Part shown: one piece after another, positions 28,287 through 37,067 of the stretch
Layout of the letters: each line of letters opens with the position of its first letter
Numbering within the stretch: the first letter of the stretch is position 1
Source: Clostridia bacterium
GTDB taxonomy: Bacteria; Bacillota; Clostridia; Oscillospirales; SIG627
Direction of reading: 5' to 3'
NCBI GenBank assembly: GCA_017440805.1
Contig: JAFSGN010000022.1
Coordinates: forward strand, 124,225 to 188,224
Length of the DNA: 64,000 nucleotides
The notes under the pieces: generated by a model
Seen by the model: only the letters and a program-made list of their open reading frames with translations
Told to the model about the DNA's origin: nothing
The model's database searches: none
Translations under genes and position numbers: made by a program

Positions 28287-29447
28287 TTATTCTTTGCAAA
28301 GTTCTTTCGCAAGAGATTCAAGTTGTTCACTGACCTCCGGAGTTACGGAAGACAAAATTTTCACTTCATTTTGCGAATAAATAAGGTTTTTGCATTTTTC
28401 AAGCATGGATTTCATTGTTTTGGTTGCGTTGGGCGCCCAGGTTCCGTTTTCGATAAATGCAATAGTTCTGTTCTGATAATTATGCTCTGCTAAAGTGAAG
28501 ATAAATTCTCTCATAAACGGGAATATTCCGGAATTGTATGTGGTGGTTGCAAGAACAAGTTTTCCGTATCGGAAAGCGTCCTCAACTGCCTCCGACATAT
28601 CACATCTTGCAAGGTCAAAAACAACTACTTTCGGACATCCGTTTTGTTCAAGTCTTTCTTTGAGTTCCAAAACTGCTTTTTTTGTATTTCCGTAAACGGA
28701 TGTGTATGCAATTACAACGCCCTCTGACTCAACACCATAACTTGACCATGTATTATAGAGGTCGATATAATATCCCAGATTTTCTTTAAGAACAGGTCCG
28801 TGCAACGGGCAGATTGTCTGTATATCAAGCGTTTTTGCCTTTTCAAGAAGAGCCTTTGCCTGTGGTCCGTACTTACCGACTATACCAAAATAGTAGCGTC
28901 TGGCTTCACACGCCCAGTCATCGTCTTCAACATCAAGTGCTCCAAATTTTCCAAAAGCATCTGCAGAAAAAAGAACTTTGTCGGTTGAGTCATAGGTCAC
29001 GATAACTTCCGGCCAATGTACCATGGGTGCTGTTACAAATGTGAGATTATGTTTTCCGAGAGGCAGGGTGTCGCCCTCACCTACAGCCGTACATCTTTGA
29101 AGAAAATCTGTTCCGAAATAATTTTTTATCATTGGAACTGATTTTTCCGATAACACAATTTCGGCGTGGGGATATTTTTTTGCAAAAAGTGCAACACTTG
29201 AGGAATGGTCAGGTTCCATATGCTGAACAATGAGATAATCCGGCTTTCTTTCACCAATGGTATTTTCTATATTTTCAAGCCACAGGTTGCCGAAATTTAC
29301 ATCTACAGAATCCATAACCGCTATTTTATCGTCAACTATGACATAGGAGTTATATGCCATACCGTCAGGCACAACATACTGTCCCTCGAACAAATCAATC
29401 TTGTGGTCATTAACTCCGACATATTTTATATCGTTCGTAATATTCAT
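28287..29447 (-). CDS. FprA-family A-type flavoprotein (flavodiiron)
   Basis: 386 residues. An N-terminal metallo-beta-lactamase domain with the diiron motif H-M-E-P-D-H (about residues 81-86), and further ligands around V-H-W-P-E and C-P-L-H-G-P. A C-terminal flavodoxin domain (about 245-386) has the FMN loop T-S-V-Y-G-N-T. It reduces O2 (to water) and/or NO in anaerobes; the electron donor, usually rubredoxin, is not encoded nearby. The ATG at 29447 is chosen for its GAGGTG site; upstream in-frame codons are not family-like. Confidence 0.93.
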   Translation of the reverse strand: MNITNDIKYVGVNDHKIDLFEGQYVVPDGMAYNSYVIVDDKIAVMDSVDVNFGNLWLENIENTIGERKPDYLIVQHMEPDHSSSVALFAKKYPHAEIVLSEKSVPMIKNYFGTDFLQRCTAVGEGDTLPLGKHNLTFVTAPMVHWPEVIVTYDSTDKVLFSADAFGKFGALDVEDDDWACEARRYYFGIVGKYGPQAKALLEKAKTLDIQTICPLHGPVLKENLGYYIDLYNTWSSYGVESEGVVIAYTSVYGNTKKAVLELKERLEQNGCPKVVVFDLARCDMSEAVEDAFRYGKLVLATTTYNSGIFPFMREFIFTLAEHNYQNRTIAFIENGTWAPNATKTMKSMLEKCKNLIYSQNEVKILSSVTPEVSEQLESLAKELCKE

Positions 29448-29494
29448 CAAAACACCTCTTTTATGTTTTTTAACATATATCAATAACAATAATT

Positions 29495-29523
29495 ATTATA
29501 TCAGAAATTCAAAAAAAAATCAA
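29495..29523 (-). promoter_or_regulatory. Sigma-A promoter of the flavoprotein gene
   Basis: Minus strand TTGATT (29518-29523), 17-base spacer, TATAAT (29495-29500), about 48 bases upstream of the ATG. Confidence 0.65.
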
Positions 29524-29626
29524 GAGGACAAGAAACTTGCATAAGACTGCATAAGTTATTATTTTTTTAATAAATTTAAAATATTGAGGAAATAATGATA
29601 TAGTATACTTGTAAAGTAATCTTCGT

Positions 29627-29975
29627 GGGGGCGCAACGGTTTCGACGGGGTTTTTGAAGCAAGATAAGCGGGTAGAGTGGCAGGAACTCTTCAAAACTGC
29701 AAAATTAAAATTAAACGCAAATAGAACAGAATTAAAAGCTGCCTAATTACAGGCGGCCGTCCTGCCCGGGAGTATCGCGGCCCGGGTTTGGGCGTCACTA
29801 AGCGATGAACGTGCACAGAGTTAAGCTTTGCCCTCTGTCATGAACCAATGAAGCTACGGCACCCATAGTCCGCCATCGGACGCTGAACTGCCGGAATTTA
29901 AAACGATGGCTGCACCCGGAGAAAGTTTTGTGAATGGGATTTCGGACAGGAGTTCAATTCTCCTCGCCTCCACCA
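29627..29975 (+). ncRNA. ssrA: Transfer-messenger RNA (tmRNA)
   Basis: The 5' end GGGGGCGCAACGGTTTCGAC and the 3' end T-arm plus CGCCTCC-ACCA pair as a 7-bp acceptor stem (29627-29633 with 29965-29971), with CCA encoded at 29973-29975. The tag reading frame ends with TAA at 29744-29746. The resume codon is most likely GCA at 29717, giving the tag ANRTELKAA; the frame is open further upstream to GCA at 29699. GC-rich helices of the PK2-PK4 region follow (29747-29900). It rescues stalled ribosomes. Its 3' end borders the accessory island. Confidence 0.97.
29962..29972 (+). other. Candidate left attachment core (tmRNA 3' end)
   Basis: The 11 bases CCTCGCCTCCA at the tmRNA 3' end recur exactly at 46647-46657, at the far end of the accessory DNA. 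tmRNA 3' ends are classic integration targets. The match is short, so this is an inference from sequence identity and position. Confidence 0.5.
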
Positions 29976-30056
29976 ATCGTGTCAGTATCCGAAACCGTAT
30001 TTTTCTTTGGATTGGCTCTGTGTCAACTCATCGATTTGAAACGGTAAGGCTGACAA

Positions 30057-30094
30057 AAAGCACCGGGGTTTTCACGCCCCGGTGCTTTCGTTTT
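30057..30094. terminator. Strong terminator downstream of tmRNA
   Basis: A 12-bp GC-rich stem (30057-30068 with 30077-30088), followed by CGTTTTATTT. It can end tmRNA read-through from the left and the minus-strand zinc-ribbon gene from the right. Confidence 0.85.
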
Positions 30095-30128
30095 ATTTAA
30101 TCTAATATGTAACTGTACAAGGCGGCTC

Positions 30129-31088
30129 TTATTCAGGGCTGCCTTGTTTTCTTTCATATTTTGTTTTATAAAAGGTTGCGAGTCCACTTTGACATTTTCT
30201 ACACATACAAACAGATTTACATAGCTCATCCAAATCATGAAAAAAATCTGTACTTTCCCTTTTTATTTTAAGTGCCTTATCTATAAAGCGTTGGTAGTCA
30301 AAGTTGTCTCTATCGATAATATATGGCGAAAAATCAACACCTCTCTGTGCCTTGGTATTTATGTGCCCATAAACACCAAGATATACCTGTTCTTTTATGT
30401 CGTTCTTTTTATTTTCTCTTGTTTTTTGTTTTGATGCCGTCTTTTTGCATTTAGTACAGTATTTAACATTTGACTTTGAACTGAGTATCCAATGATCGTT
30501 ACATTTTTCGCATCGTTTTGGAATTGAAGAGCCAGTTACAACTTCTGCCATTTTGCAATATAATAAGTGTCGCAATGACATATAGTAAATTTCTGTTTGA
30601 AATATATTTTTATCAGACAGATATGAAATACTAATTTTTCTTGCCCGGACATAACCATTCAACTCATTAATAAAGTCATATAATAACGGTTCTACCTCTT
30701 CTTTTCTAAAATCATTATCAAACTTCTTATTTTTTAGCACTTTATGCATTTCAGGGATGATGTCCAAGAACCCTCTCAAATCGCTTTGCAATTCCAAAAA
30801 CTCTTTTATTGCTGCAACTGGATGGTATCCAGTTATTTTTTTTGCTTTTTTTACTTTGTAGTGTTCTGCGGACACTTGTGGCTTTTCTAAAAGCCCATAC
30901 TTTGAAACAAAAAGACGAAATTTAGACTCGTTCTCAATATTAATAAACTCAAGAATAACATTTGCTCCCAAAACGGCAGGGTTTAAACTATCCTTCATTT
31001 GACATCCGTTTTTAAAATAAATAATGCCATCTTCTACTTTGATATCACCAAGAGCAGGAACCTGTTGCACAAAAACATCTTTTACCAT
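30129..31088 (-). CDS. Zinc-ribbon protein of unknown function
   Basis: 319 residues. The only clear motif is a four-Cys ribbon at about residues 203-228 (C-x2-C...Y-C-x2-C), followed by a basic stretch K-x-x-A-S-K-Q-K-T-R-E-N-K-K. A later Cys cluster sits near 290-298. The layout loosely recalls CGNR-type zinc-finger regulators, but I would not assign that family. It is the first gene of the island and points toward tmRNA. GAGGTGATG precedes the ATG. It has its own promoter with operator-like repeats, suggesting regulated cargo. Confidence 0.7.
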   Translation of the reverse strand: MVKDVFVQQVPALGDIKVEDGIIYFKNGCQMKDSLNPAVLGANVILEFINIENESKFRLFVSKYGLLEKPQVSAEHYKVKKAKKITGYHPVAAIKEFLELQSDLRGFLDIIPEMHKVLKNKKFDNDFRKEEVEPLLYDFINELNGYVRARKISISYLSDKNIFQTEIYYMSLRHLLYCKMAEVVTGSSIPKRCEKCNDHWILSSKSNVKYCTKCKKTASKQKTRENKKNDIKEQVYLGVYGHINTKAQRGVDFSPYIIDRDNFDYQRFIDKALKIKRESTDFFHDLDELCKSVCMCRKCQSGLATFYKTKYERKQGSPE

Positions 31089-31110
31089 TTCTCATCACCT
31101 CGCAAAATAC

Positions 31111-31128
31111 AGACCATTGATAGACCAT
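31111..31128. promoter_or_regulatory. Operator-like direct repeat upstream of the zinc-ribbon gene
   Basis: AGACCAT occurs at 31111-31117 and again at 31122-31128, start-to-start 11 bases (one helical turn). It lies in the 5' leader, next to an ACAGAC/GTCTGT inverted pair (31109-31114 with 31137-31142). A regulator binding site is plausible. Confidence 0.4.
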
Positions 31129-31148
31129 ATTTTTATTGTCTGTAATTT

Positions 31149-31177
31149 ATTATACAATAATAACACAAACAAATCAA
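31149..31177 (-). promoter_or_regulatory. Sigma-A promoter of the zinc-ribbon gene
   Basis: Minus strand TTGATT (31172-31177), 17-base spacer, TATAAT (31149-31154). Confidence 0.65.
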
Positions 31178-31234
31178 GTGTTTATACAAATTTATATTTG
31201 ATTTTGTTTTATTAAGTGAAAGGAGGATATTTTA

Positions 31235-31423
31235 ATGGGTGAGAAAATGATACTCACGAGAAAAGAATTTGTATCACTTATGCGAATCAGCGAACCCAAG
31301 GCACAGGAAATATTAAACTCCAAGGACTTCTATCCAGCCTTCAGAATCGGTCGCAGGGTGATGATAAACGCACAGCTTCTCCAAAAATGGCTGAACGAAC
31401 AGTGCGGACAAACATCTGAATAA
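31235..31423 (+). CDS. Excisionase-type helix-turn-helix protein
   Basis: 62 residues. A winged-helix pattern: L-T-R-K-E-F-V-S-L-M-R-I-S (helix-turn-helix, 6-18) and F-R-I-G-R-R-V-M-I-N-A (the wing, 36-46), then L-L-Q-K-W-L. This is the usual signature of MerR-like excisionase (Xis) proteins. With the serine recombinase at the other end of the unit it is a candidate recombination directionality factor, although it could also regulate replication genes downstream. AAAGGAGG precedes the ATG. Confidence 0.75.
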   Translation: MGEKMILTRKEFVSLMRISEPKAQEILNSKDFYPAFRIGRRVMINAQLLQKWLNEQCGQTSE

Positions 31424-31456
31424 AATTACAATCACACAGACAAAGGAGGACTTGCT

Positions 31457-31639
31457 ATGAGCAAGAAATACAGTCGGTATGAAAGCACCACCTTCAGCCG
31501 AAACAAAACAAAGAAAAAAGACAGACATCCTTATAATCCGAACCGGAGAAAAGGAAAGCTTGCATATTTTTCAAAACAGCAACCATCATGCAAAGCATCG
31601 CTTGAACACAAAAAGGTTACAGATGCCGAGCAGGTATAG
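31457..31639 (+). CDS. Small basic protein of unknown function
   Basis: 60 residues, very basic (K-N-R-rich, including K-K-K-D-R-H-P-Y-N-P-N-R-R-K). No domain is recognised; nucleic acid binding is possible from charge alone. AAAGGAGG sits 8 bases before the ATG, which supports it as a true gene. It lies 33 bases after the excisionase gene and ends 30 bases before the primase gene. Confidence 0.55.
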   Translation: MSKKYSRYESTTFSRNKTKKKDRHPYNPNRRKGKLAYFSKQQPSCKASLEHKKVTDAEQV

Positions 31640-31669
31640 GAAGTTTCAGAGGAAAGGTGGTGAGGACAA

Positions 31670-34258
31670 ATGGAACAAATAAATATCGACAGCCGAATAA
31701 ACTGGGTCGACTTTTACTCAAGGTATGTCAAAAACCCCCGAAGTTGCGGAAAAGACAAAATGCACGCTTGCTGCCCTTTTCATCAGGAACGACATCCCAG
31801 CTTTTGGTTCAACACAAAGAACGGATGCTTCAAGTGCGAAGGATGTGGAGAGAGCGGAAATGCCACGGTTTTTCTTTCCAAGATAAAAGGCATCGACAAT
31901 GCCGAAGCCTACAAGGAACTTCTCGAACTCGCAGGCATAGACACCTCGGTCGAGCAGAAAAAACAAAGCACAAAGCCTCCCTCGCTCCCCGATTACGGAG
32001 TGGAGCAATACGCAACCGAAAAGCACTTCATGGCAGAATGGCTCAAAGACGAATGCGGTGTAACCACAGGGACCGACCAAAGCGGTAAGCACATCAAGAT
32101 ACCGTACAAAGACCAAGACGGAAAGGTTCAGGCAACCCGAAAGCGATACAACCCAGCGAACCCGAACGGCAAGTTCAAATGGCAAAAAGGCTCAACCCTC
32201 TGCCTTTACGGATTGTGGAAAATCAAAGAGTTCACAGAGTACGCAATTCTTGTAGAGGGCGAAAGCGACTCGCAGAGTCTGTGGATGCTCGGACTTCCCA
32301 CTCTTGGAGTTCCCGGTGCTACAAACTTTCAGGCAAAATGGGCGGAACAACTCGCAAGCATACCGAGATTATACCTACACATCGAGCCTGACAAGGGCGG
32401 TCAGACATTCCGCCAGCAAATGATAAGCAAGTTATATGAGGGCGGATACGAAGGCGAGGTTTTGACCTTTACTCTTGAAGATTACGAGGTCAAAGACCCG
32501 AGCGAACTCTACGGCAAAAACGGAATGGATGCACTCGAGCAAGTGAAAACCGCAATGAGCAAAGCCGAAACGGTAGACCTCAAAACGGAAGCAGAGAACC
32601 TCCCCGACCTTGTCGCAGGGATGCCCGTAAAACTTCGAGAGCCTGAAGGCTGGAAACTCTCGGATGACGGCATATTCAAATACGACAGCCGAACCGAGCA
32701 ATACAAGAGAGTCTGCAGAACCCCGATAATTATCGTGAAGCGACTGCGAAACATCGAAACCGATGAGGAAAAGATACAGATTGCATTCAAGATAAGAAAC
32801 AACTGGCGATACGGCATATTTAACTCAACCACGATATACCAAAGCCGAAACATCGTCAGCCTTGCAGACCTCGGAGCATTGATAACCAGCGAGAATGCAA
32901 AGCAAGTCGTGTCATTCTTGGAAGCACTCGAATCGGAGAACATCGACCGCATCAAAGAAGCAAAGTCGGTGTCGCAGCTCGGATGGGCGACCGAGAAGAA
33001 CTTCCTCCCCGGACACGGTGACGACATACAACTTGATGTGGATGCAACGGCACAAACCTATGTCAAGGCATTGGAAACACACAGAGGAACTATCGAGGAA
33101 TGGTGTGCAATGTTATCAGAGCATCGAAAGAGAAACAAATTTCGCTTTTTGCTCGCTTCTGCCTTCGTCCCCTTGCTTTTGGGTGTCGTATTTAAAAACA
33201 GAAATGTAGTTGTTTATTTATGGGCAAACAGTGCTACAGGCAAAACAGCAGCACTCAAAGCAGCCTTGTCAGCCTTCGGAGAACCTGAAAACTTAATGCT
33301 TTCATTCAACAGTACACAGGTGGGATTTGAAAAGACGATGAGTTTATTCAACAATATCCCAGTTGGAATAGATGAAAGGCAGCTCGCAGGCTCAAGACAA
33401 GAATTTGTCGAAAAACTTGTATACATGGCTGGTGAAGGAAAAGGAAAACAGCGAGGCACTAAAAGCGGAGGCATACAAAGGTCACAATCATGGCAAACTT
33501 GGGTGCTTGCCACAGGCGAAGAGCCGATTGTTCAGACTTGCACAAAAGAGGGTGTCAGCAGCCGTGTAATCGAAATATACGGAAAGCAATTTGACAGCGA
33601 AAAAGATGCGGCAGCCATACATATAAAAACCGCAGACTGTTACGGTGTGGCGTGGGGAATATTCGTAGAACGACTCATCGATGCAGACATAAAACAAATT
33701 AAGGATGTGCATCAAAAAATCGTTGATGCTTTGTGGGAACTTGGCACAGGGCATAGTTATACACATTGCGATACAATATCGCTTGCAGCAACAGCAGACT
33801 ACTTGGTGTCGGTATGGATTTTTAACGAAGAAAGAGCGGAAGCATATAAAAATGCTTACAATATGGCATTTGAAATCCTTAATATGCAACCAACAACAAA
33901 AGAAAGAGAAGTGAACGGCTTCGCGTCAGACTATGTGGTTGAATGGATACAGTCAAATGAAAAACACTTTACTACAGATTATATCGAGCCAAGGTACGGC
34001 TTCATGAGATGCGGAAAATGTTACATCTTTCCTATGCAACTTCAAAACGCTCTTACATCAGCAGGCTTTTCTTACAAAAAAACATTGAAGTATTTGTACG
34101 AAAACAAATTAATTTCATCCGAAAGAGCAACCGTTAAATCAGTCGACTCGAAATCAGTCAAAGTTATAGAATTTGACTATAACAAAGCGATAAACCGAAG
34201 CAACGGAATGCCGGACGGATTTGTACCAATAGACGAAGATGACGATTTACCATTTTGA
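31670..34258 (+). CDS. Primase-helicase with CHC2 zinc finger, TOPRIM and DUF927-type helicase domain
   Basis: 862 residues. Domain order: a CHC2-type zinc finger (about 34-63, C-C-P-F-H-x-E-x-x-P-S-F followed by C-x2-C-G), a TOPRIM domain (about 190-285, V-E-G-E-S-D), a middle domain, then a DUF927/P-loop helicase part with W-A-N-S-A-T-G-K-T (about 518-526) and a C-terminal tail. It would prime and unwind the element's DNA for autonomous replication. The start is the ATG at 31670 with GGTGAGG upstream. Composition changes within the gene (GC-richer first half, AT-richer last third). Confidence 0.88.
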   Translation: MEQINIDSRINWVDFYSRYVKNPRSCGKDKMHACCPFHQERHPSFWFNTKNGCFKCEGCGESGNATVFLSKIKGIDNAEAYKELLELAGIDTSVEQKKQSTKPPSLPDYGVEQYATEKHFMAEWLKDECGVTTGTDQSGKHIKIPYKDQDGKVQATRKRYNPANPNGKFKWQKGSTLCLYGLWKIKEFTEYAILVEGESDSQSLWMLGLPTLGVPGATNFQAKWAEQLASIPRLYLHIEPDKGGQTFRQQMISKLYEGGYEGEVLTFTLEDYEVKDPSELYGKNGMDALEQVKTAMSKAETVDLKTEAENLPDLVAGMPVKLREPEGWKLSDDGIFKYDSRTEQYKRVCRTPIIIVKRLRNIETDEEKIQIAFKIRNNWRYGIFNSTTIYQSRNIVSLADLGALITSENAKQVVSFLEALESENIDRIKEAKSVSQLGWATEKNFLPGHGDDIQLDVDATAQTYVKALETHRGTIEEWCAMLSEHRKRNKFRFLLASAFVPLLLGVVFKNRNVVVYLWANSATGKTAALKAALSAFGEPENLMLSFNSTQVGFEKTMSLFNNIPVGIDERQLAGSRQEFVEKLVYMAGEGKGKQRGTKSGGIQRSQSWQTWVLATGEEPIVQTCTKEGVSSRVIEIYGKQFDSEKDAAAIHIKTADCYGVAWGIFVERLIDADIKQIKDVHQKIVDALWELGTGHSYTHCDTISLAATADYLVSVWIFNEERAEAYKNAYNMAFEILNMQPTTKEREVNGFASDYVVEWIQSNEKHFTTDYIEPRYGFMRCGKCYIFPMQLQNALTSAGFSYKKTLKYLYENKLISSERATVKSVDSKSVKVIEFDYNKAINRSNGMPDGFVPIDEDDDLPF

Positions 34259-34512
34259 TATTGTAAGGATTGAGTAAGGATAAGGTAAGGGCAGAAAAGC
34301 CAGTAATACAAAGGATTTACTCCAAAGATATAAATATATCATCAAGAAATATATAACATAGTTTTTTGTAGTCGTTTACAACAATGGAAGTAAATCAATT
34401 AGTATACAAAGGATAAATATACAATCTTTTCTTTGGAAAGCCCATGAACCAAGAAAATAATAGGGTTTTGTGGCATTACGAATGCCTTACCCTGAAAAGG
34501 AGGTGAAACACC
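34259..34512 (+). other. AT-rich intergenic region with short direct repeats (possible origin)
   Basis: GTAAGGAT at 34263-34270 and 34274-34281, a related GTAAGG at 34285-34290, and an exact 11-bp repeat ATACAAAGGAT at 34306-34316 and 34404-34414. An inverted TTGTA/TACAA pair lies near 34356-34371. Position directly after a primase gene makes a replication origin with iterons possible. No open frame of note is present. Confidence 0.35.
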
Positions 34513-35094
34513 ATGACAAAAAAACTACCGCCTCGCCTTCAGGAATTGATGGAGATAGAGAGCGAATTCAATGCAAAAGCTATACCGATACCTATTGGAA
34601 TGTTTGATGAAGGCATCGGTATAGATAACGAAACAGCACAAAAGCACATGAAATTGTGCCTTGGAGCAAAAATCCCTTATGTTACTATAAGTAACGGCAT
34701 CCCGGTATCAGGAGCGATAAACAATCCTGCAGAGTCATATAAAACCCCGGTATCATTTGTAAGAAGTGACATATCGTGGTTTTTGGACGGCTCGGAAAAA
34801 ATAAAAAGGCTCGCTCCGCTGTTATCAGAACGACTTAAAGAGTTTTATGCAGCTTACAAATATATGCTTGCATCAAAGAAACTGTTGGATCGTAGCAATA
34901 ATCGTTTTACATACAACGGGGCCGGCAAGACATACGCAGCGGTTCAGTGGTGCTACGGAAATATATATGCAAGGCTTTTGAGTATTCTTCTGTTGCACTT
35001 TATGAAAGCGGTGGAATCTCCCGAACCAGAAGTTTTACTCAAGGAGCCGTTGGACAAACTTTTCCCACCAATAAAAAAGAGGGACCGTTTATAA
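34513..35094 (+). CDS. Unknown protein of the phage-like unit
   Basis: 193 residues, soluble, no signal peptide or membrane span. No motif is recognised; helices with Lys/Glu-rich pattern dominate residues 100-190. AAAGGAGGTG lies 10 bases before the ATG, so it is well supported as expressed. It stands between the primase and the sigma factor gene, but nothing in it identifies a role. Confidence 0.6.
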   Translation: MTKKLPPRLQELMEIESEFNAKAIPIPIGMFDEGIGIDNETAQKHMKLCLGAKIPYVTISNGIPVSGAINNPAESYKTPVSFVRSDISWFLDGSEKIKRLAPLLSERLKEFYAAYKYMLASKKLLDRSNNRFTYNGAGKTYAAVQWCYGNIYARLLSILLLHFMKAVESPEPEVLLKEPLDKLFPPIKKRDRL

Positions 35095-35177
35095 AACAGT
35101 CCGCTCTTTAGTAGTAAACCTGATGAAAAGCACTTTTACTCTTGGAAATATTATACTACATAACAGGAGGAAAGTCA

Positions 35178-35948
35178 ATGGGTTTACCTGAAACAAACGA
35201 GGAAATCGTCAAAAAAATTCAGCAAGGAATTGATGAAGAATATAACCTGTTGCGGCTTTATGAACGAAACAAAAAATTCATAAGGTTAATGTTAAGAAAA
35301 TCGTTCGTTGACGAAGCCTACCAAGAAGATGCGATGCAAGATGCGTATCTTTGTATGGAGCGAGCAACACGGAATTTTGACATCAATGCAGGGTATAAAT
35401 TCTCAACTTTCCTTGCTGGGTACTTAAAGGAGGTGATTGCAGATTATCGATATAGACACAGCGTTTCAATAAAAATCTCCACGGAGGCGCGGCAATTATA
35501 TTTTAAAGCGAGAAAAGCAGAATCGGAACTTGCTGAAAGGTTCGGACGAAAACCGACAACCAAAGAGATTGCAGAATACCTCGATGTTTCTGCCGAAGTT
35601 TTACAAGAAGCACTAATTGCAAACCAAGAAGTCAAAAGTTTTCAACAGAGCGTACTTTCTGATGACGAGGACCTGCTCTTGCAAGATGCGATTTTTGATG
35701 AAAACTCTTTCGAGGAATATTCTAAAATCGAAGAATATGACCTGCCGGAAATATTAAATTGCGCCGTCAACAAGCTCTCTCCTACTTTAAGACGGTGCAT
35801 AAGGTTGAGGTTTTACAGCGAGTACACAATCAAGGAAATTTCTGCAAAACTCGGTTTAACAACATATCAAGTGAGTGTAAATATCGATAAAGGAATAAAA
35901 GAACTAAGAAAAGATAAAACAATTCAGGCTTTAAAAAATTATTATTAA
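35178..35948 (+). CDS. Sigma-70 family RNA polymerase sigma factor
   Basis: 256 residues. Region 2 with the promoter-melting area (about 40-100: D-A-M-Q-D-A-Y-L, then F-S-T-F-L-A-G-Y-L-K), region 3 (about 105-150, R-K-P-T-T-K-E-I-A-E-Y-L), and region 4 with a C-terminal HTH (about 190-250, T-I-K-E-I-S-A-K-L-G-L). Length and domain set fit sporulation/group-3 sigma factors. The ATG at 35178 is taken because AGGAGG is 7 bases upstream; the frame extends upstream without support. It immediately precedes the capsid gene and may drive late genes. Confidence 0.85.
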   Translation: MGLPETNEEIVKKIQQGIDEEYNLLRLYERNKKFIRLMLRKSFVDEAYQEDAMQDAYLCMERATRNFDINAGYKFSTFLAGYLKEVIADYRYRHSVSIKISTEARQLYFKARKAESELAERFGRKPTTKEIAEYLDVSAEVLQEALIANQEVKSFQQSVLSDDEDLLLQDAIFDENSFEEYSKIEEYDLPEILNCAVNKLSPTLRRCIRLRFYSEYTIKEISAKLGLTTYQVSVNIDKGIKELRKDKTIQALKNYY

Positions 35949-35966
35949 AAAGGACAGTGATTTAAA

Positions 35967-37055
35967 ATGAATAGCAGAAATAACATTAAATCGGCGTACG
36001 GCGCTGAAAAATCAAAAAAGTTCTCCAGTTTTGGAGAACAGCTTAGTGCCATATACAATATGGAAAAACCCGGCGGACTTCCTGATGAACGACTTGCCAA
36101 CCTTGTGTCAGGTGCAGGAGAAGGGGTAGCGACCGATGGAGGGTATCTTGTTCAGACGGACTTCGTTATGGACTTAAAAGAAAATGTTTATGAGGAACAT
36201 CCTCTATTAACAAAAATTACAAGAATCCCATTAAGTGCAGGTTCAAACTCGCTCATAATCAACGGCATCAACGAAAACAGCCGTGCAGACGGTAACAGAT
36301 GGGGTGGCATTCAGGCTTACTGGGAAAGCGAAGCTGCAGAGATTGCAAAAAGTAAGCCGAAGTTTGAACAGTGTAAATTGACACTCAATAAACTTGCGGG
36401 CATTTGTTATGCAACAGATGAACTGCTTGAAGATGCGTCCGCACTAGGAGAAGTAATCAAAGCAGGGTTTGCGGATGAATTCAGCTTCAATATAGCAGAT
36501 AAAGTATTATACGGAACCGGCGAAAAACAGCCACTGGGAATTTTCAATTCTGAAGCTTTAGTTATTATCCCCAAGGAAGACGGACAGACTGAACTTCTTA
36601 CAGTTGAAAACATCGTAAAGATGCTCGCAGCTTGCTACGACAAGCAGGGCAAGGCAGAATGGTACATCAATCAGGAACTTCTGCCAGCACTCATGACAAT
36701 GAAAATAGGTGATATCCCCATCTACCTCCCTGAAGGCTCAATCGCAGGTGCACCTCACGGCACACTTCTCGGCAAGCCTGTCAACTTCATCGAACAGGCA
36801 TCCGAACCGGGACATAAAGGAGATATTCTTCTCGCAGATATGTCTCAGTATGTAATTGCAGAAAAGGCAGGCATTAAGGCTACAGAATCAATTCATGTAA
36901 GATTTATTTACGATGAAACAGCCTTCAGGTTTGTGTATAGACTTGATGGAAAGCCGATGCTTACAAAAGCAGTAACTCCTTATAAAGGCTCACAGCCTGT
37001 GTCTCCGTTTGTAACATTGGAGGCAAGAGTTGTAGAGAACGCCGAAACAGAGTAA
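35967..37055 (+). CDS. HK97-type major capsid protein
   Basis: 362 residues. A short N-terminal region (about 1-55) then the HK97 fold, marked by A-T-D-G-G-Y-L-V-Q-T-D-F (56-67), the S-N-S-L-I-I-N-G segment, and the E-loop/P-domain pattern ending with R-F-V-Y-R-L-D-G. No large scaffold domain or separate prohead protease is visible. It starts 18 bases after the sigma gene with AAAAGGA upstream. The neighbouring portal, protease and terminase genes expected of a full head module are missing. Confidence 0.88.
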   Translation: MNSRNNIKSAYGAEKSKKFSSFGEQLSAIYNMEKPGGLPDERLANLVSGAGEGVATDGGYLVQTDFVMDLKENVYEEHPLLTKITRIPLSAGSNSLIINGINENSRADGNRWGGIQAYWESEAAEIAKSKPKFEQCKLTLNKLAGICYATDELLEDASALGEVIKAGFADEFSFNIADKVLYGTGEKQPLGIFNSEALVIIPKEDGQTELLTVENIVKMLAACYDKQGKAEWYINQELLPALMTMKIGDIPIYLPEGSIAGAPHGTLLGKPVNFIEQASEPGHKGDILLADMSQYVIAEKAGIKATESIHVRFIYDETAFRFVYRLDGKPMLTKAVTPYKGSQPVSPFVTLEARVVENAETE

Positions 37056-37067
37056 AGGGGTGGCATA

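Noticed and set aside
29584..29609. tmRNA promoter with TTGAGG and TATACT
   Set aside because: The spacer is only 14 bases, and no better -35 was found; the real promoter could not be fixed.
31718..33027. Minus-strand open frames inside the primase gene
   Set aside because: Overlap fully with the CHC2/TOPRIM protein and have no start signals.
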